From NCBI GenBank assembly GCA_017543165.1, contig JAFYGL010000513.1, positions 1-5,813 of the forward strand: a stretch of 5,813 nt of DNA, written 5' to 3'. This document shows, one piece after another, positions 1 through 5,675 of this stretch. Under the pieces are notes generated by a model that had not been told where the DNA came from, did no database searches, and worked only from the letters and a program-made list of their open reading frames with translations. The DNA is from Victivallales bacterium. GTDB taxonomy: Bacteria > Verrucomicrobiota > Lentisphaeria > Oligosphaerales > Oligosphaeraceae. Made by a program: the position numbers and the translations under genes. Numbering within the stretch: the first letter of the stretch is position 1; every line of letters starts with the position of its first letter.

Positions 1-2
1 AG

Positions 3-1982
3 GTGATGTTTGTAGGAAACCTTGTGACCTGCACTTCCAGAAATGCAATCAAGACAATGGAGTTCAGTCCAGAGCAGTATCGTATGCTGAAACTTTCAAA
101 CAAGGCGAAGGAGGATGAACTGGACAGGGTGCTGGTGTTTAACGTGGGGGTGGAGCGTGAGCGTATGGTCCCCGAACCAGATGTCGTCATTCTTGACAGC
201 AAAAGTGAGATTGCGCTCAGGGACAAAAACAAATACTCCCAGGTCGATACGGTCAAGTTGAAGGTGTGCACATACAATGGCCTGAAGGAATATTCGGAAT
301 TGCGTCTTCCATTCTGCCCTGCTATAACGAAGGTGCGTCTGGAATATGCAAAGGTCACGAATGGGGACAAGACGAGGGAACTTAACCTCAATGAGTTGAA
401 GGTAATGGACAGTGGCTGGACTGCCACTGCGCCGCGCTACCCCGAGAAGAAAATGCTGGTTGCCAACTTCCCGTCGGTGCAGGTGGGCAGCGTGATTGAA
501 TACAAAACAGTGACGGACTACGATGGCGACGAGCCATTTAGCGTACTGGAATCCTTCGCTGGATTTGAGCCAGTGATTGCCAAGTCCCTGTCCATCAAGG
601 TGCCTGATGACATTGACATTTCAGTTTCCAAGGCTCAAAATGGCTTCCTTGCAAAGGACAAGGCGGAGAACATAAAGGAAACGGTCCAGAAGAACAATGG
701 ACATACTACATATATATGGAGCGCAGAAAATCAAATGCCCTTGAAGCGTGAGAGGAACCTCCCGCCATTGCGTTGCATATTGCCTACAGTCTCTGTTTGT
801 TCTGGCAGTTGGACTAATCTGTCTCAGAGATTGCAGAATGCAATAAATGGCAAGGATGTGGCCCAAGGCAAGCAATTGACCAGGCTTGTGAAACAACTGG
901 AGGCATACGGGCCAATGCGGAGAGTGCGCGCGTTGAAGACATACGTCTCCAGGAACATCAGAAGGGCTGGCCCTGAATTGTTCCAGGTCCCGCTGTCATG
1001 CTTCAGCACGGCTGAGGCCACGCTTAATGCAGGCTATGGCAACGACATTGACACGGCGATTCTTTATTATACGGCTCTTCGTATGCTGAAGTTGAAGCCG
1101 GAGATTGTGTTTGTTTCCAAACGCAGGCATTCTCCAGATGTGGAGGATATAGTCTTTAAACATGTGTCTGCCACATTGTTTACAAAGGCGTTGGTGCATG
1201 TTGAAGTTGATGGATTGGATGTCTGGTTAAATGACAAAGACCAGTATTCGGAACTGGGATGCTGCTCATACGAGAATTGCCTGGCACTTTATCCAGACGG
1301 AAAAATCAGGCGCATTGAGTTGGATGGCAGGTATTCTTCAAGAAGGGATAGGAAAATTGTATTTGATTTCTCAGGCATTGGAAATGCCAAAGTCAAGGTC
1401 ATTGAGCGCTGCCAAGGTTCGGAATACGCAATATACAAGCAGATGTTTGCCGAGATGACGCCAGAGGAGCGCCGTCGGTATTTCCTGGCAGAGATAACCG
1501 CAATTTCTCCACTGGCTGTGCCAGAAGGCCCTATGGATTCCAACTTCAATGAATATCCTGGATTTATCTCATACGGCGCAAGGCTGGATGATTTTTTGGT
1601 TGAAAACGGTGATTTTCTTTCCGTTTGTCTTGGAAATCCATTCAAAGGTGCCATTTCCGCCTCTGAGGATGAACGCCAGCTTCCATACGAGGGAGGGGCA
1701 AACTCAAATAGATTCAGAATTGCATACGAACTACATTATTCAAAATTGGATGGATATGAATTGTTCAAGGTCCCGTTCTGCGACAATTATGATTTGAATC
1801 TTGCCAAAAATGCTTTTTCATACAAGGCAACAGTCAAGTCTGATTATGCGCGTTTTGACTTTTGGCAGTCCTTGTCGCCATTCTTGGTAATGCCAGGAGA
1901 ATATGGCTCATTGCTTGATTTCAATTGGAAAACTGGCAGCAAGCCAAACAATACGATTATCTTCAGGAAAGTGAAGAAATAG
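3..1982 (+). CDS. DUF3857 / transglutaminase-fold protein, probable pseudoenzyme, likely 5'-partial
   Basis: A 659-residue frame opens at a GTG at base 3 and ends at TAG. It is probably cut by the window edge: no ribosome site, signal peptide or upstream stop can be seen. Residues ~60-260 look like DUF3857, with an edge strand near 60-75, a ...RYPEKKMLVANFPSVQVGSVIEY-like stretch at 145-167 (key features FPSVQVGSVIEY), and the PP...P.VSV...SW segment at 254-270 that precedes the transglutaminase fold. Residues ~295-420 form that fold. The family usually has GYGDCKDKA, an FNH and a WLDPT. Here the same places read GYGNDIDTA (344-352), FTK (393-395) and WLND (408-411), so Cys, His and Asp appear replaced by D348, K395 and N410. 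The C-terminal third (455-659) matches the beta-rich tail of such proteins, including MTPEERRRYFL at 485-495. Its substrate or partner is unknown; a binding or envelope scaffold role is inference. The YheT-like gene starts two bases after its stop, suggesting an operon. Confidence 0.8.
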   Translation: MMFVGNLVTCTSRNAIKTMEFSPEQYRMLKLSNKAKEDELDRVLVFNVGVERERMVPEPDVVILDSKSEIALRDKNKYSQVDTVKLKVCTYNGLKEYSELRLPFCPAITKVRLEYAKVTNGDKTRELNLNELKVMDSGWTATAPRYPEKKMLVANFPSVQVGSVIEYKTVTDYDGDEPFSVLESFAGFEPVIAKSLSIKVPDDIDISVSKAQNGFLAKDKAENIKETVQKNNGHTTYIWSAENQMPLKRERNLPPLRCILPTVSVCSGSWTNLSQRLQNAINGKDVAQGKQLTRLVKQLEAYGPMRRVRALKTYVSRNIRRAGPELFQVPLSCFSTAEATLNAGYGNDIDTAILYYTALRMLKLKPEIVFVSKRRHSPDVEDIVFKHVSATLFTKALVHVEVDGLDVWLNDKDQYSELGCCSYENCLALYPDGKIRRIELDGRYSSRRDRKIVFDFSGIGNAKVKVIERCQGSEYAIYKQMFAEMTPEERRRYFLAEITAISPLAVPEGPMDSNFNEYPGFISYGARLDDFLVENGDFLSVCLGNPFKGAISASEDERQLPYEGGANSNRFRIAYELHYSKLDGYELFKVPFCDNYDLNLAKNAFSYKATVKSDYARFDFWQSLSPFLVMPGEYGSLLDFNWKTGSKPNNTIIFRKVKK

Positions 1983-1984
1983 TC

Positions 1985-2956
1985 ATGCCCATTGTCGAAA
2001 AATCAACGTATAAGACGCCGGTCTTGTTCTGGAACGCCCATTTGCAGACGATATATCCCAGCTATGCCAGAAAACTGGAGAAAGTCAATTACGAAAGGGA
2101 GGCATTCACTGCCCCAGACAAGATGAAATTCTATCTGGATTGGTCCAAAGCAGGTTCTGATAAATTGGTAATTGTGAGCCATGGGCTGTGCGGCAACACA
2201 AACAGGCACTATGTTCGAAGCACAGTCAAGACCTTCAATTGCATAGGCTGGGATGTGCTGGCATGGAATTACCGCGGAACTGGCCCCACGCCACTGGAAG
2301 ATGCGTCATCCATGACCACCAGCAATTCCACTGAGCATCTTGCCTGGGTGGTGGAACATGCGATTCTTGCAGGGCACTACAGGAAAGTGGTTCTTATGGG
2401 CTTCAGCATGGGCGGGGACTTGAACATGATGTATCTTTCCAGAGAGGCAGCATCTGTGCCTTAAGAAATGCTCGGCTCTGTTTCCTTCTGCGCAACGATT
2501 GATGTGAACGCCAGTTCAAGGTGCTTTGATTCCTTTATGGGAAATGTGTATTTCAAGTATTTTTTAAGGAAACTGAAGAAGATAGTCCTTGATGCAGAGA
2601 AGGCCACTCCTGGCTCTGCGAAGAATATTGCAAAACTGGACAGCGTTTCGAATATTCAGGAATATGACAATTTGTTCACGGCGCCTTTGGCGGGCTTCCG
2701 CAATGCGGAAGATTATTGGACTACCTCATCTGCATGGCGCTGGCTTGACAGGCTTCAGGTCCCAAGCCTGATAGTCAATCCCAAGAACGACCCATTCCTG
2801 GCAGGAAAGTGCTATCCAGTCGATGAGGCAAGGCAAAACAATGCTTTGTTTCTGGAGATGCCAGATGGCGGGGGGCATTGCGGCTTTTTCAACTATGGCG
2901 ATGTGGAGTGGTGGCCCATGCGTCGTGCCAGGGAATTTGTCAGCGGCTTGGAATAA
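1985..2956 (+). pseudogene. yheT: YheT-family alpha/beta hydrolase interrupted by one in-frame stop
   Basis: ATG at 1985 starts a frame matching the YheT (COG0429) hydrolases along its whole length. It has the family signature AHLQTIYPSYAR (residues 18-29), the oxyanion-side HGLCG (66-70), NYRGTG (95-100) and the nucleophile elbow GFSMGG with Ser141. A TAA at 2462-2464 (codon 160) stops it. The same frame then continues without shift for 162 residues to the TAA at 2954: EYDNLF and GF...EDYW motifs, acid Asp in NPKNDPF (~269) and His in GGGHCGFF (~298). The total of ~322 residues is normal for the family. The Ser lies before the stop and the Asp/His after it, so neither half can be an active enzyme alone. 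AAA (Lys) to TAA is the simplest change. The ATG at 2468 has no Shine-Dalgarno near it, arguing against a re-initiated second gene. An AGGA lies ~15 bases before the first ATG. It follows the DUF3857 gene by two bases. A recent nonsense mutation, a base-call error or readthrough are all possible. Confidence 0.85.
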
Positions 2957-2970
2957 GAGGTAACCTCTTA
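2954..2970. terminator. Short palindrome at the convergent junction, possible bidirectional terminator
   Basis: TAAGAGG (2954-2960) and CCTCTTA (2964-2970) form a perfect 7-bp stem around the 3-base loop TAA. The left arm begins with the stop codon of the hydrolase gene, and the right arm lies 3 bases from the end of the glycosyltransferase gene on the other strand. Position between convergent genes suits a terminator for both. However, the stem is short and no clear T-run follows on either side, so this is only a candidate. Confidence 0.35.
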
Positions 2971-2973
2971 AGG

Positions 2974-3723
2974 CTATTTCCCTGTGATTTTGCGCAGCAG
3001 GTATGCGATTCTAGCAAGAAGCGGGATTCTGCTGTGCTTCAATGCTATTGCAAGTGTTTCCTTTCTTGCCAGTTCCCTGGATGAATTGGCCATTCCGCCA
3101 GCCTCCATGTTTACCAGTGTCTTTTCAAGATACAGCGTATTCGCCTTTGCCTTTCTGCAGCGCCAGATAAAGTCATAGTCCGCGGAAATCCTGTAGTTTT
3201 CGTCATAGAGACCTATTCTTTTATAAAGAGGGGCGCTTGCGAATGTTCCAGGATGGGGCACTGGCATTTTGATTTCGCTCATGCAAAGGCAGTGTGGATA
3301 CAGGCTGTACAAATATGCGCCATCAGGACTTACCATGCTTATTGGTGAACTTAATAACTCAAGATTTGCATTTTCGGAAAAAGCCTTGACAACGGTCTTG
3401 ATTGTTTCAGGCAGGTAGAAGTCATCGCTGTTCAGCAGTCCGATTATGTCTCCAGTGGCTTGAGTTATTCCCTGGTTCCAGGCTTCTGGAATGCCTGCAT
3501 GCCCCTCCTTGTGGTTCTGCCTCAGCAACCTGGCATTGACACCTTTCGCCTTCAGTTGCGGTAGGGCCTCCTCTATTATTTTAATTGTGCCGTCCTGCGA
3601 ACCACCGTCAATAAACAAATATTCGTCAGGCAAGCGAGTCTGCCCCAATATGGAGGATATGCAACGTGGCAGTTTTCCCTGTGCATTCAGGGTGATTGTT
3701 ATAAGTGAGAACTTGGCAGTCAT
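2974..3723 (-). CDS. Glycosyltransferase family 2 (GT-A fold)
   Basis: A 249-residue protein, complete and of usual length for small GT2 enzymes. Seen: the N-terminal strand FSLITITLN (5-13), IDGGSQDGT (38-46) that contacts the nucleotide, GIPEAWNQG (77-85) in place of the common GIYDAMNKG, the metal-binding acidic pair in NSDDFY (98-103), and PHPGTF followed by GLYDENYRISADYDFIWR (156-188), the acceptor-side region of O-antigen/colanic-acid-type GT2s. There is no membrane segment, so it is likely cytosolic and acts at the membrane face on a lipid-linked or surface glycan. Sugar donor and acceptor cannot be told. ATG at 3723 is chosen over an in-frame TTG at 3729 because it forms an ATGA overlap with the stop of the upstream small Rpn gene. 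No good Shine-Dalgarno precedes it (an AAGGA lies ~21 bases away), so translational coupling to that gene is likely. No other glycan genes are visible around it. Confidence 0.9.
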   Translation of the reverse strand: MTAKFSLITITLNAQGKLPRCISSILGQTRLPDEYLFIDGGSQDGTIKIIEEALPQLKAKGVNARLLRQNHKEGHAGIPEAWNQGITQATGDIIGLLNSDDFYLPETIKTVVKAFSENANLELLSSPISMVSPDGAYLYSLYPHCLCMSEIKMPVPHPGTFASAPLYKRIGLYDENYRISADYDFIWRCRKAKANTLYLEKTLVNMEAGGMANSSRELARKETLAIALKHSRIPLLARIAYLLRKITGK

Positions 3724-3989
3724 TGGCAAATATCAAGACAGTTTTCCTTCGCGATTTTGCGTATGGAGGCAAGACTTTTGCCAGTGACTCTTGCGATTGA
3801 GGAAATAGGAAGTCTTTCCGAAAGCATTGCTATTACAACGCCAATGCAAAATTTCTCTTTATTTTCCTCCCCAATCTTGACCCCGATCTTGATGCCCCTC
3901 TTCTCGCCGTTTTTCTCCCCGATCTTGATGCCCCTCTTCTCGCCCCTCTTCTCGCAATCTCGTGTATATTCTTCCCATGCCTTGCACAT
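3720..3989 (-). CDS. Stand-alone Rpn C-terminal domain (solo RpnS-like antitoxin candidate)
   Basis: An 89-residue protein starting MCKAWEEYTRDCE and nearly identical to residues 249-324 of the full-length Rpn protein just upstream. ATG at 3989 is chosen because an AAGGAG sits 9 bases before it (3999-4004). An in-frame TTG at 4022 (100 residues) is possible, and homology runs back to 4048, so the unit is also a 3' gene fragment in form. Layout: seven glycine-ending tetrapeptides (EKRG, IKIG, EKNG, VKIG types) at ~13-40, then a small helical, HTH-like tail (AMLSERLPISSIARVTGKSL, ~55-75). The full-length gene has only four such tetrapeptides. The tail ends CLDICQ instead of ALTIY. It has no nuclease motif. 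In E. coli, the separately translated Rpn C-terminal domain (RpnS) blocks the toxic full-length protein, with tetrapeptide number varying; by inference this is a duplicated antitoxin. Alternatively it is a dead remnant of a second rpn gene. The stop overlaps the glycosyltransferase start. Confidence 0.7.
   Translation of the reverse strand: MCKAWEEYTRDCEKRGEKRGIKIGEKNGEKRGIKIGVKIGEENKEKFCIGVVIAMLSERLPISSIARVTGKSLASIRKIAKENCLDICQ
3881..3952. repeat. Two tandem 36-bp units encoding Rpn tetrapeptide repeats
   Basis: Units 3881-3916 and 3917-3952 start CCCCGATCTTGATGCCCCTC and differ at three bases near their ends. Each encodes three four-residue repeats on the minus strand. Copy B has one unit (4215-4250). 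A 12-base sub-period is also visible. Slippage or unequal crossing-over in whole-codon steps explains the length difference. Confidence 0.9.
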
Positions 3990-3998
3990 GTCGATTTT

Positions 3999-4004
3999 CT
4001 CCTT
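3999..4004 (-). promoter_or_regulatory. Shine-Dalgarno of the solo RpnS-like gene
   Basis: AAGGAG on the minus strand, 9 bases before the ATG at 3989. It is kept identical to the one inside the full-length rpn gene, and it decides the start chosen for the 89-residue product. Confidence 0.65.
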
Positions 4005-4043
4005 GTTCTTTCTTAGCTTCAACTTCAGCCTCAGGCATAGATT

Positions 4044-4061
4044 GATTAATTGACGATTAAT
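4044..4061. repeat. GATTAAT direct repeat at the duplication junction
   Basis: GATTAAT at 4044-4050 and again at 4055-4061, 4 bases apart, exactly where homology to the full-length gene ends in copy A and where the full-length gene has its TAA stop (4057-4059). This short homology may mark the recombination point of the duplication; in AT-rich DNA chance is also possible. Confidence 0.5.
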
Positions 4062-4287
4062 AAATAGTCAGAGCATTTTCCTTCGCAATTTTGCGTATGG
4101 AGGCAAGACTTTTGCCAGTGACTCTTACGATTGAGGAAATAGGAAGTCTTTCCGAAAGCATTGCTATTACAACGCCAATGCAAAATTTCTCTTTATTTTC
4201 CTCCCCAATCTTGACCCCGATCTTGATGCCCCTCTTCTCGCCCCTCTTCTCGCAATCTCGTGTATATTCTTCCCATGCCTTGCACAT
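4057..4287 (-). CDS. Predicted internal in-frame product of rpn (RpnS-like, 76 residues)
   Basis: Met249 of the full-length Rpn protein (ATG 4285-4287) is preceded by AAGGAG at a spacing of 9 bases, a better ribosome site than that of the full-length start. Translation here would give a 76-residue protein made only of the tetrapeptide helix and the HTH-like tail. E. coli rpn genes are known to produce such small C-terminal proteins, which bind and inhibit the long form. That the same happens here is inferred from the site, its position at the domain border and its preservation in the stand-alone copy. Confidence 0.6.
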   Translation of the reverse strand: MCKAWEEYTRDCEKRGEKRGIKIGVKIGEENKEKFCIGVVIAMLSERLPISSIVRVTGKSLASIRKIAKENALTIY

Positions 4288-5031
4288 GTCGATTTTCTCC
4301 TTGTTCTTTCTTAGCTTCAACTTAAGCCTTAGGCATAGATTGATTAGGATGGCCGCATATACACTGAGTATGCCATCATGTATGCCCTTGCTTAGGATAT
4401 TTCGCAATTTTCTCTTGTTGTTTCTATAACGGTAGCAATTTAACACTGTCCTTAACTCATCGCAAGCCACCTGCGAAGATTTTTCAGCCAACTTGGTTAT
4501 GTCGAATATGTTGATGAAGTAGTTGGGGTATAATGCCATTAGTTCGTTTGGCCATCTTCTCGGTGTGGGAATCAGAATATTGCCGTCTCGCCAAGGGGTG
4601 CAACTTAGATTCAGGACAATGTTTATGATTGGCACAAGTTCCTTGCTTCCCCTCCCTGCGATGTCGTTTTTCTGTTCAATGTAGAATTGCAGGTCGTATC
4701 TTCCGCAACGTTCCAGCATTGTCCTGTCGTATCTTGTCTGCAATTCAACCCCAATGTAGATGAAATTGCCTGGACTGGATGGCAGTTGGCATTTGAACAG
4801 AAGGTCCCTGTGGCTATTGTCGCTCTTGTAAACACCTTTCTCCTTGAATACCACATTGTAATGAGCTGGGTCCAGTCTGATAAGATGCTGTGGCAAGATG
4901 CGACCATGCCGTTTTGTATATTTGGAGAAGCACAGGGTGAACAAATCCGCTGCGGCATCTGGCTGTCCAAAAAACACCTTTGCTGCTTCATCAACAGGTC
5001 GTCTGGAGGCTTTTATGTCTTTTATACTCAT
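4057..5031 (-). CDS. rpn: Rpn-family recombination-promoting nuclease (full length, RpnL-like)
   Basis: A 324-residue protein of the Rpn / PD-(D/E)XK 'putative transposase' family. The nuclease core is residues ~15-180: the N-terminal helix region (AAKVFFGQPDAAADLF, 16-31), ILPQHLIRLDP (45-55), Asp76 in RDLLFK, Glu96-x-Gln98 in GVELQ, MLERCGRYDLQFY (105-117), then PIINIVL (134-140) and a Trp region (W147). Asp and ExQ are the usual metal-binding set, so it appears catalytically intact. Four glycine-ending tetrapeptides follow (~261-276), then an HTH-like tail (~290-312). Family members are DNA endonucleases; in E. coli they are toxic, defend against phage, and are held back by a small protein translated from inside the same gene. 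The start at 5031 has ATGAGG only 4 bases upstream, weaker than the internal AAGGAG/ATG at 4302/4287. The solo C-terminal copy follows directly. Despite the transposase label, no terminal inverted repeats or target duplications are seen. Confidence 0.88.
   Translation of the reverse strand: MSIKDIKASRRPVDEAAKVFFGQPDAAADLFTLCFSKYTKRHGRILPQHLIRLDPAHYNVVFKEKGVYKSDNSHRDLLFKCQLPSSPGNFIYIGVELQTRYDRTMLERCGRYDLQFYIEQKNDIAGRGSKELVPIINIVLNLSCTPWRDGNILIPTPRRWPNELMALYPNYFINIFDITKLAEKSSQVACDELRTVLNCYRYRNNKRKLRNILSKGIHDGILSVYAAILINLCLRLKLKLRKNKEKIDMCKAWEEYTRDCEKRGEKRGIKIGVKIGEENKEKFCIGVVIAMLSERLPISSIVRVTGKSLASIRKIAKENALTIY
4061..4088 (-). promoter_or_regulatory. Weak promoter-like sequence ahead of the solo RpnS-like gene
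   Basis: On the minus strand, TTGCGA (4083-4088) and TATTTA (4061-4066) are spaced 16 bases apart, within the end of the full-length gene and ~70 bases before the solo start. It is only a partial match to a sigma-70-type promoter. If real, it would let the small protein be made apart from the full-length one. Confidence 0.2.
4076..4346. repeat. Direct repeat copy B (3' end of full-length rpn)
   Basis: Partner of 3742-4048, lying within the full-length rpn gene and separated from copy A by 27 bases. It carries one 36-base unit (4215-4250) where copy A carries two. The right boundary is sharp: both copies share ...GATTGATTA, then diverge. Confidence 0.95.
4297..4302 (-). promoter_or_regulatory. 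Internal Shine-Dalgarno within rpn
   Basis: AAGGAG on the minus strand, 9 bases before the in-frame ATG at 4287. It lies inside coding sequence (codons for NKEK), just ahead of the C-terminal domain, as needed for a gene within a gene. Confidence 0.6.
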
Positions 5032-5056
5032 GATGCCTCATCTATTGTTCCATAAA

Positions 5057-5149
5057 AGAAGAGAAGCCCACCTGCCTGCACTGGCCACGATGCAACGGCT
5101 GTCCAGCAGCGCATCCACAGGCAGGTGGAACTCCCCGATTGCTTCTTCT
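5057..5149. repeat. Nested inverted repeats / structured element between the coiled-coil gene and rpn
   Basis: A perfect 11-bp pair, CCACCTGCCTG (5068-5078) with CAGGCAGGTGG (5118-5128), encloses GATGC/GCATC (5089-5093 with 5111-5115), which encloses GCTG/CAGC (5098-5101 with 5107-5110) around a 5-base loop. Outside, AGAAG..AAGC (5057-5067) can pair with GCTTCTTCT (5141-5149). On the minus strand the element begins 6 bases after the coiled-coil stop and the right arm is followed by a pyrimidine run ending TTTT. It could therefore be that gene's terminator, or a leader structure in front of rpn. It fills the 124-base gap between the two genes; no small gene is seen in it. Confidence 0.6.
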
Positions 5150-5155
5150 ATGAAA

Positions 5156-5506
5156 CTACTTCTTCTTCAGTGTGCTTTTTTCTGAATTCATTTTCTGGAT
5201 CTCCGCTTCAAGCGCATCTTGTTCCGCATAGAGCCCTTCCAATTTTGGATTCGCAGCGATAAACTGAATCCTGCGCTCCTTTTCAAGTTCATCTGTCTTT
5301 TCCTTTAATTGCACATTTGTTTCACATGCCTCCTTCTCCAGTTTTCTGATCTGCCCCTTCTTGTAGAGAAGGCGACCTCGCATCTTGGCAATCTGTACCT
5401 TCAATGCCTCCGCGTCTTTCACGACGGTGGACGCATCGTCGCACCTTACGGGCGCGCAGAAGCAAAGTGCACACAGCAAGCCAATCGTCAACATCCTCTT
5501 AACCAT
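5156..5506 (-). CDS. Small exported coiled-coil protein
   Basis: A 116-residue protein of unrecognised family. The start at 5506 is chosen because AAGGAG lies 8 bases before it; the frame extends 19 codons further to a GTG without such a site. Residues 1-22 form a Sec signal peptide: MVKR, then a hydrophobic stretch (MLTIGLLCALCFCAPV), with likely cleavage near C22/D23. No good lipobox precedes any of the cysteines. Residues ~23-80 and ~92-116 are charged, Lys/Glu-rich heptad-like helices (e.g. IRKLEKEACETNVQLKEK), with a break at ANPKLEGL (85-92), so the mature protein is probably a helical hairpin or coiled coil in the periplasm. A structural or chaperone-like role is possible but nothing shows it. 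It sits upstream of rpn on the same strand with a hairpin element between, so it may be a separate unit. Confidence 0.75.
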   Translation of the reverse strand: MVKRMLTIGLLCALCFCAPVRCDDASTVVKDAEALKVQIAKMRGRLLYKKGQIRKLEKEACETNVQLKEKTDELEKERRIQFIAANPKLEGLYAEQDALEAEIQKMNSEKSTLKKK

Positions 5507-5514
5507 GATCTCGT

Positions 5515-5520
5515 CTCCTT
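5515..5520 (-). promoter_or_regulatory. Shine-Dalgarno of the coiled-coil gene
   Basis: AAGGAG on the minus strand, 8 bases before the ATG at 5506. It settles the start at the signal peptide rather than the upstream GTG at 5563. Confidence 0.8.
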
Positions 5521-5647
5521 CGGGGATTTTGGCATTCCCCATTGCCTGTCCCAGACATTCCACGGCATTGACTTTGCTTGGGGCAGGGCAGTTGCCGATG
5601 GTTTATCTGGTGTTGCGTTTTCTCATATCTGCCCTGTTCTGCGCATT

Positions 5648-5675
5648 ACTATAAACAGCATTGATAAAAGCGCAA
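5648..5675 (-). promoter_or_regulatory. Candidate sigma-70-type promoter for the coiled-coil gene
   Basis: On the minus strand, TTGCGC (5670-5675) and TATAGT (5648-5653) are 16 bases apart. Transcription would begin near 5640, giving a leader of ~135 bases. The leader holds an 8-bp inverted repeat, CAGGGCAG (5584-5591) with CTGCCCTG (5629-5636), near its 5' end. No coding frame with a ribosome site is seen in 5507-5640. Confidence 0.4.

Larger units (their letters stand above)
3742..4048. repeat. Direct repeat copy A (rpn 3' end, long version)
   Basis: This 307-base stretch is a direct copy of 4076-4346. Aligned over 271 bases, the two differ at only four positions (3753/4087, 3793/4127, 4026/4324, 4032/4330) plus a 36-base block present only here. 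Three of the four changes are silent in the Rpn frame; one gives Ala against Val. Weaker similarity continues leftwards to about 3721 (the ends ENCLDICQ and ENALTIY). Confidence 0.95.

Noticed and set aside
1289..1654. Minus-strand frame of 121 residues inside the DUF3857 gene, and other frames there
   Set aside because: They are shadows of a well-conserved long coding frame, without ribosome sites or recognisable motifs.
2462..2464. TAA recoded as a sense codon in this organism
   Set aside because: TAA ends the same gene at 2954 and also ends the full-length rpn gene at 4057-4059 at expected lengths, so it works as a normal stop here.
2468..2956. Independent 162-residue gene starting at ATG 2468
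   Set aside because: It has no Shine-Dalgarno nearby, is in frame with the preceding hydrolase half, and holds only the C-terminal half of one catalytic domain.
3881..3952. 36-bp tandem units that resemble the length of CRISPR repeats
   Set aside because: The units abut with no spacers, lie in coding sequence and encode a simple tetrapeptide repeat.
3757..4429. Two + strand frames (3757-4053 and 4091-4429) with Pro/Leu-rich repeats, nearly identical to each other
   Set aside because: They are antisense shadows of the duplicated Rpn C-terminal coding sequence; the minus-strand frames have ribosome sites and family motifs, and the silent changes fit the minus frame.
4057..5031. Insertion sequence, since the Rpn family is often annotated as transposase
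   Set aside because: No terminal inverted repeats or target-site duplications bracket the gene, and the family is a PD-(D/E)XK nuclease without a DDE transposase domain.
5068..5128. Integron attC site, because of the long imperfect palindrome
   Set aside because: The outer arms lack the GTTRRRY / RYYYAAC core ends and no integrase or cassette array is seen.
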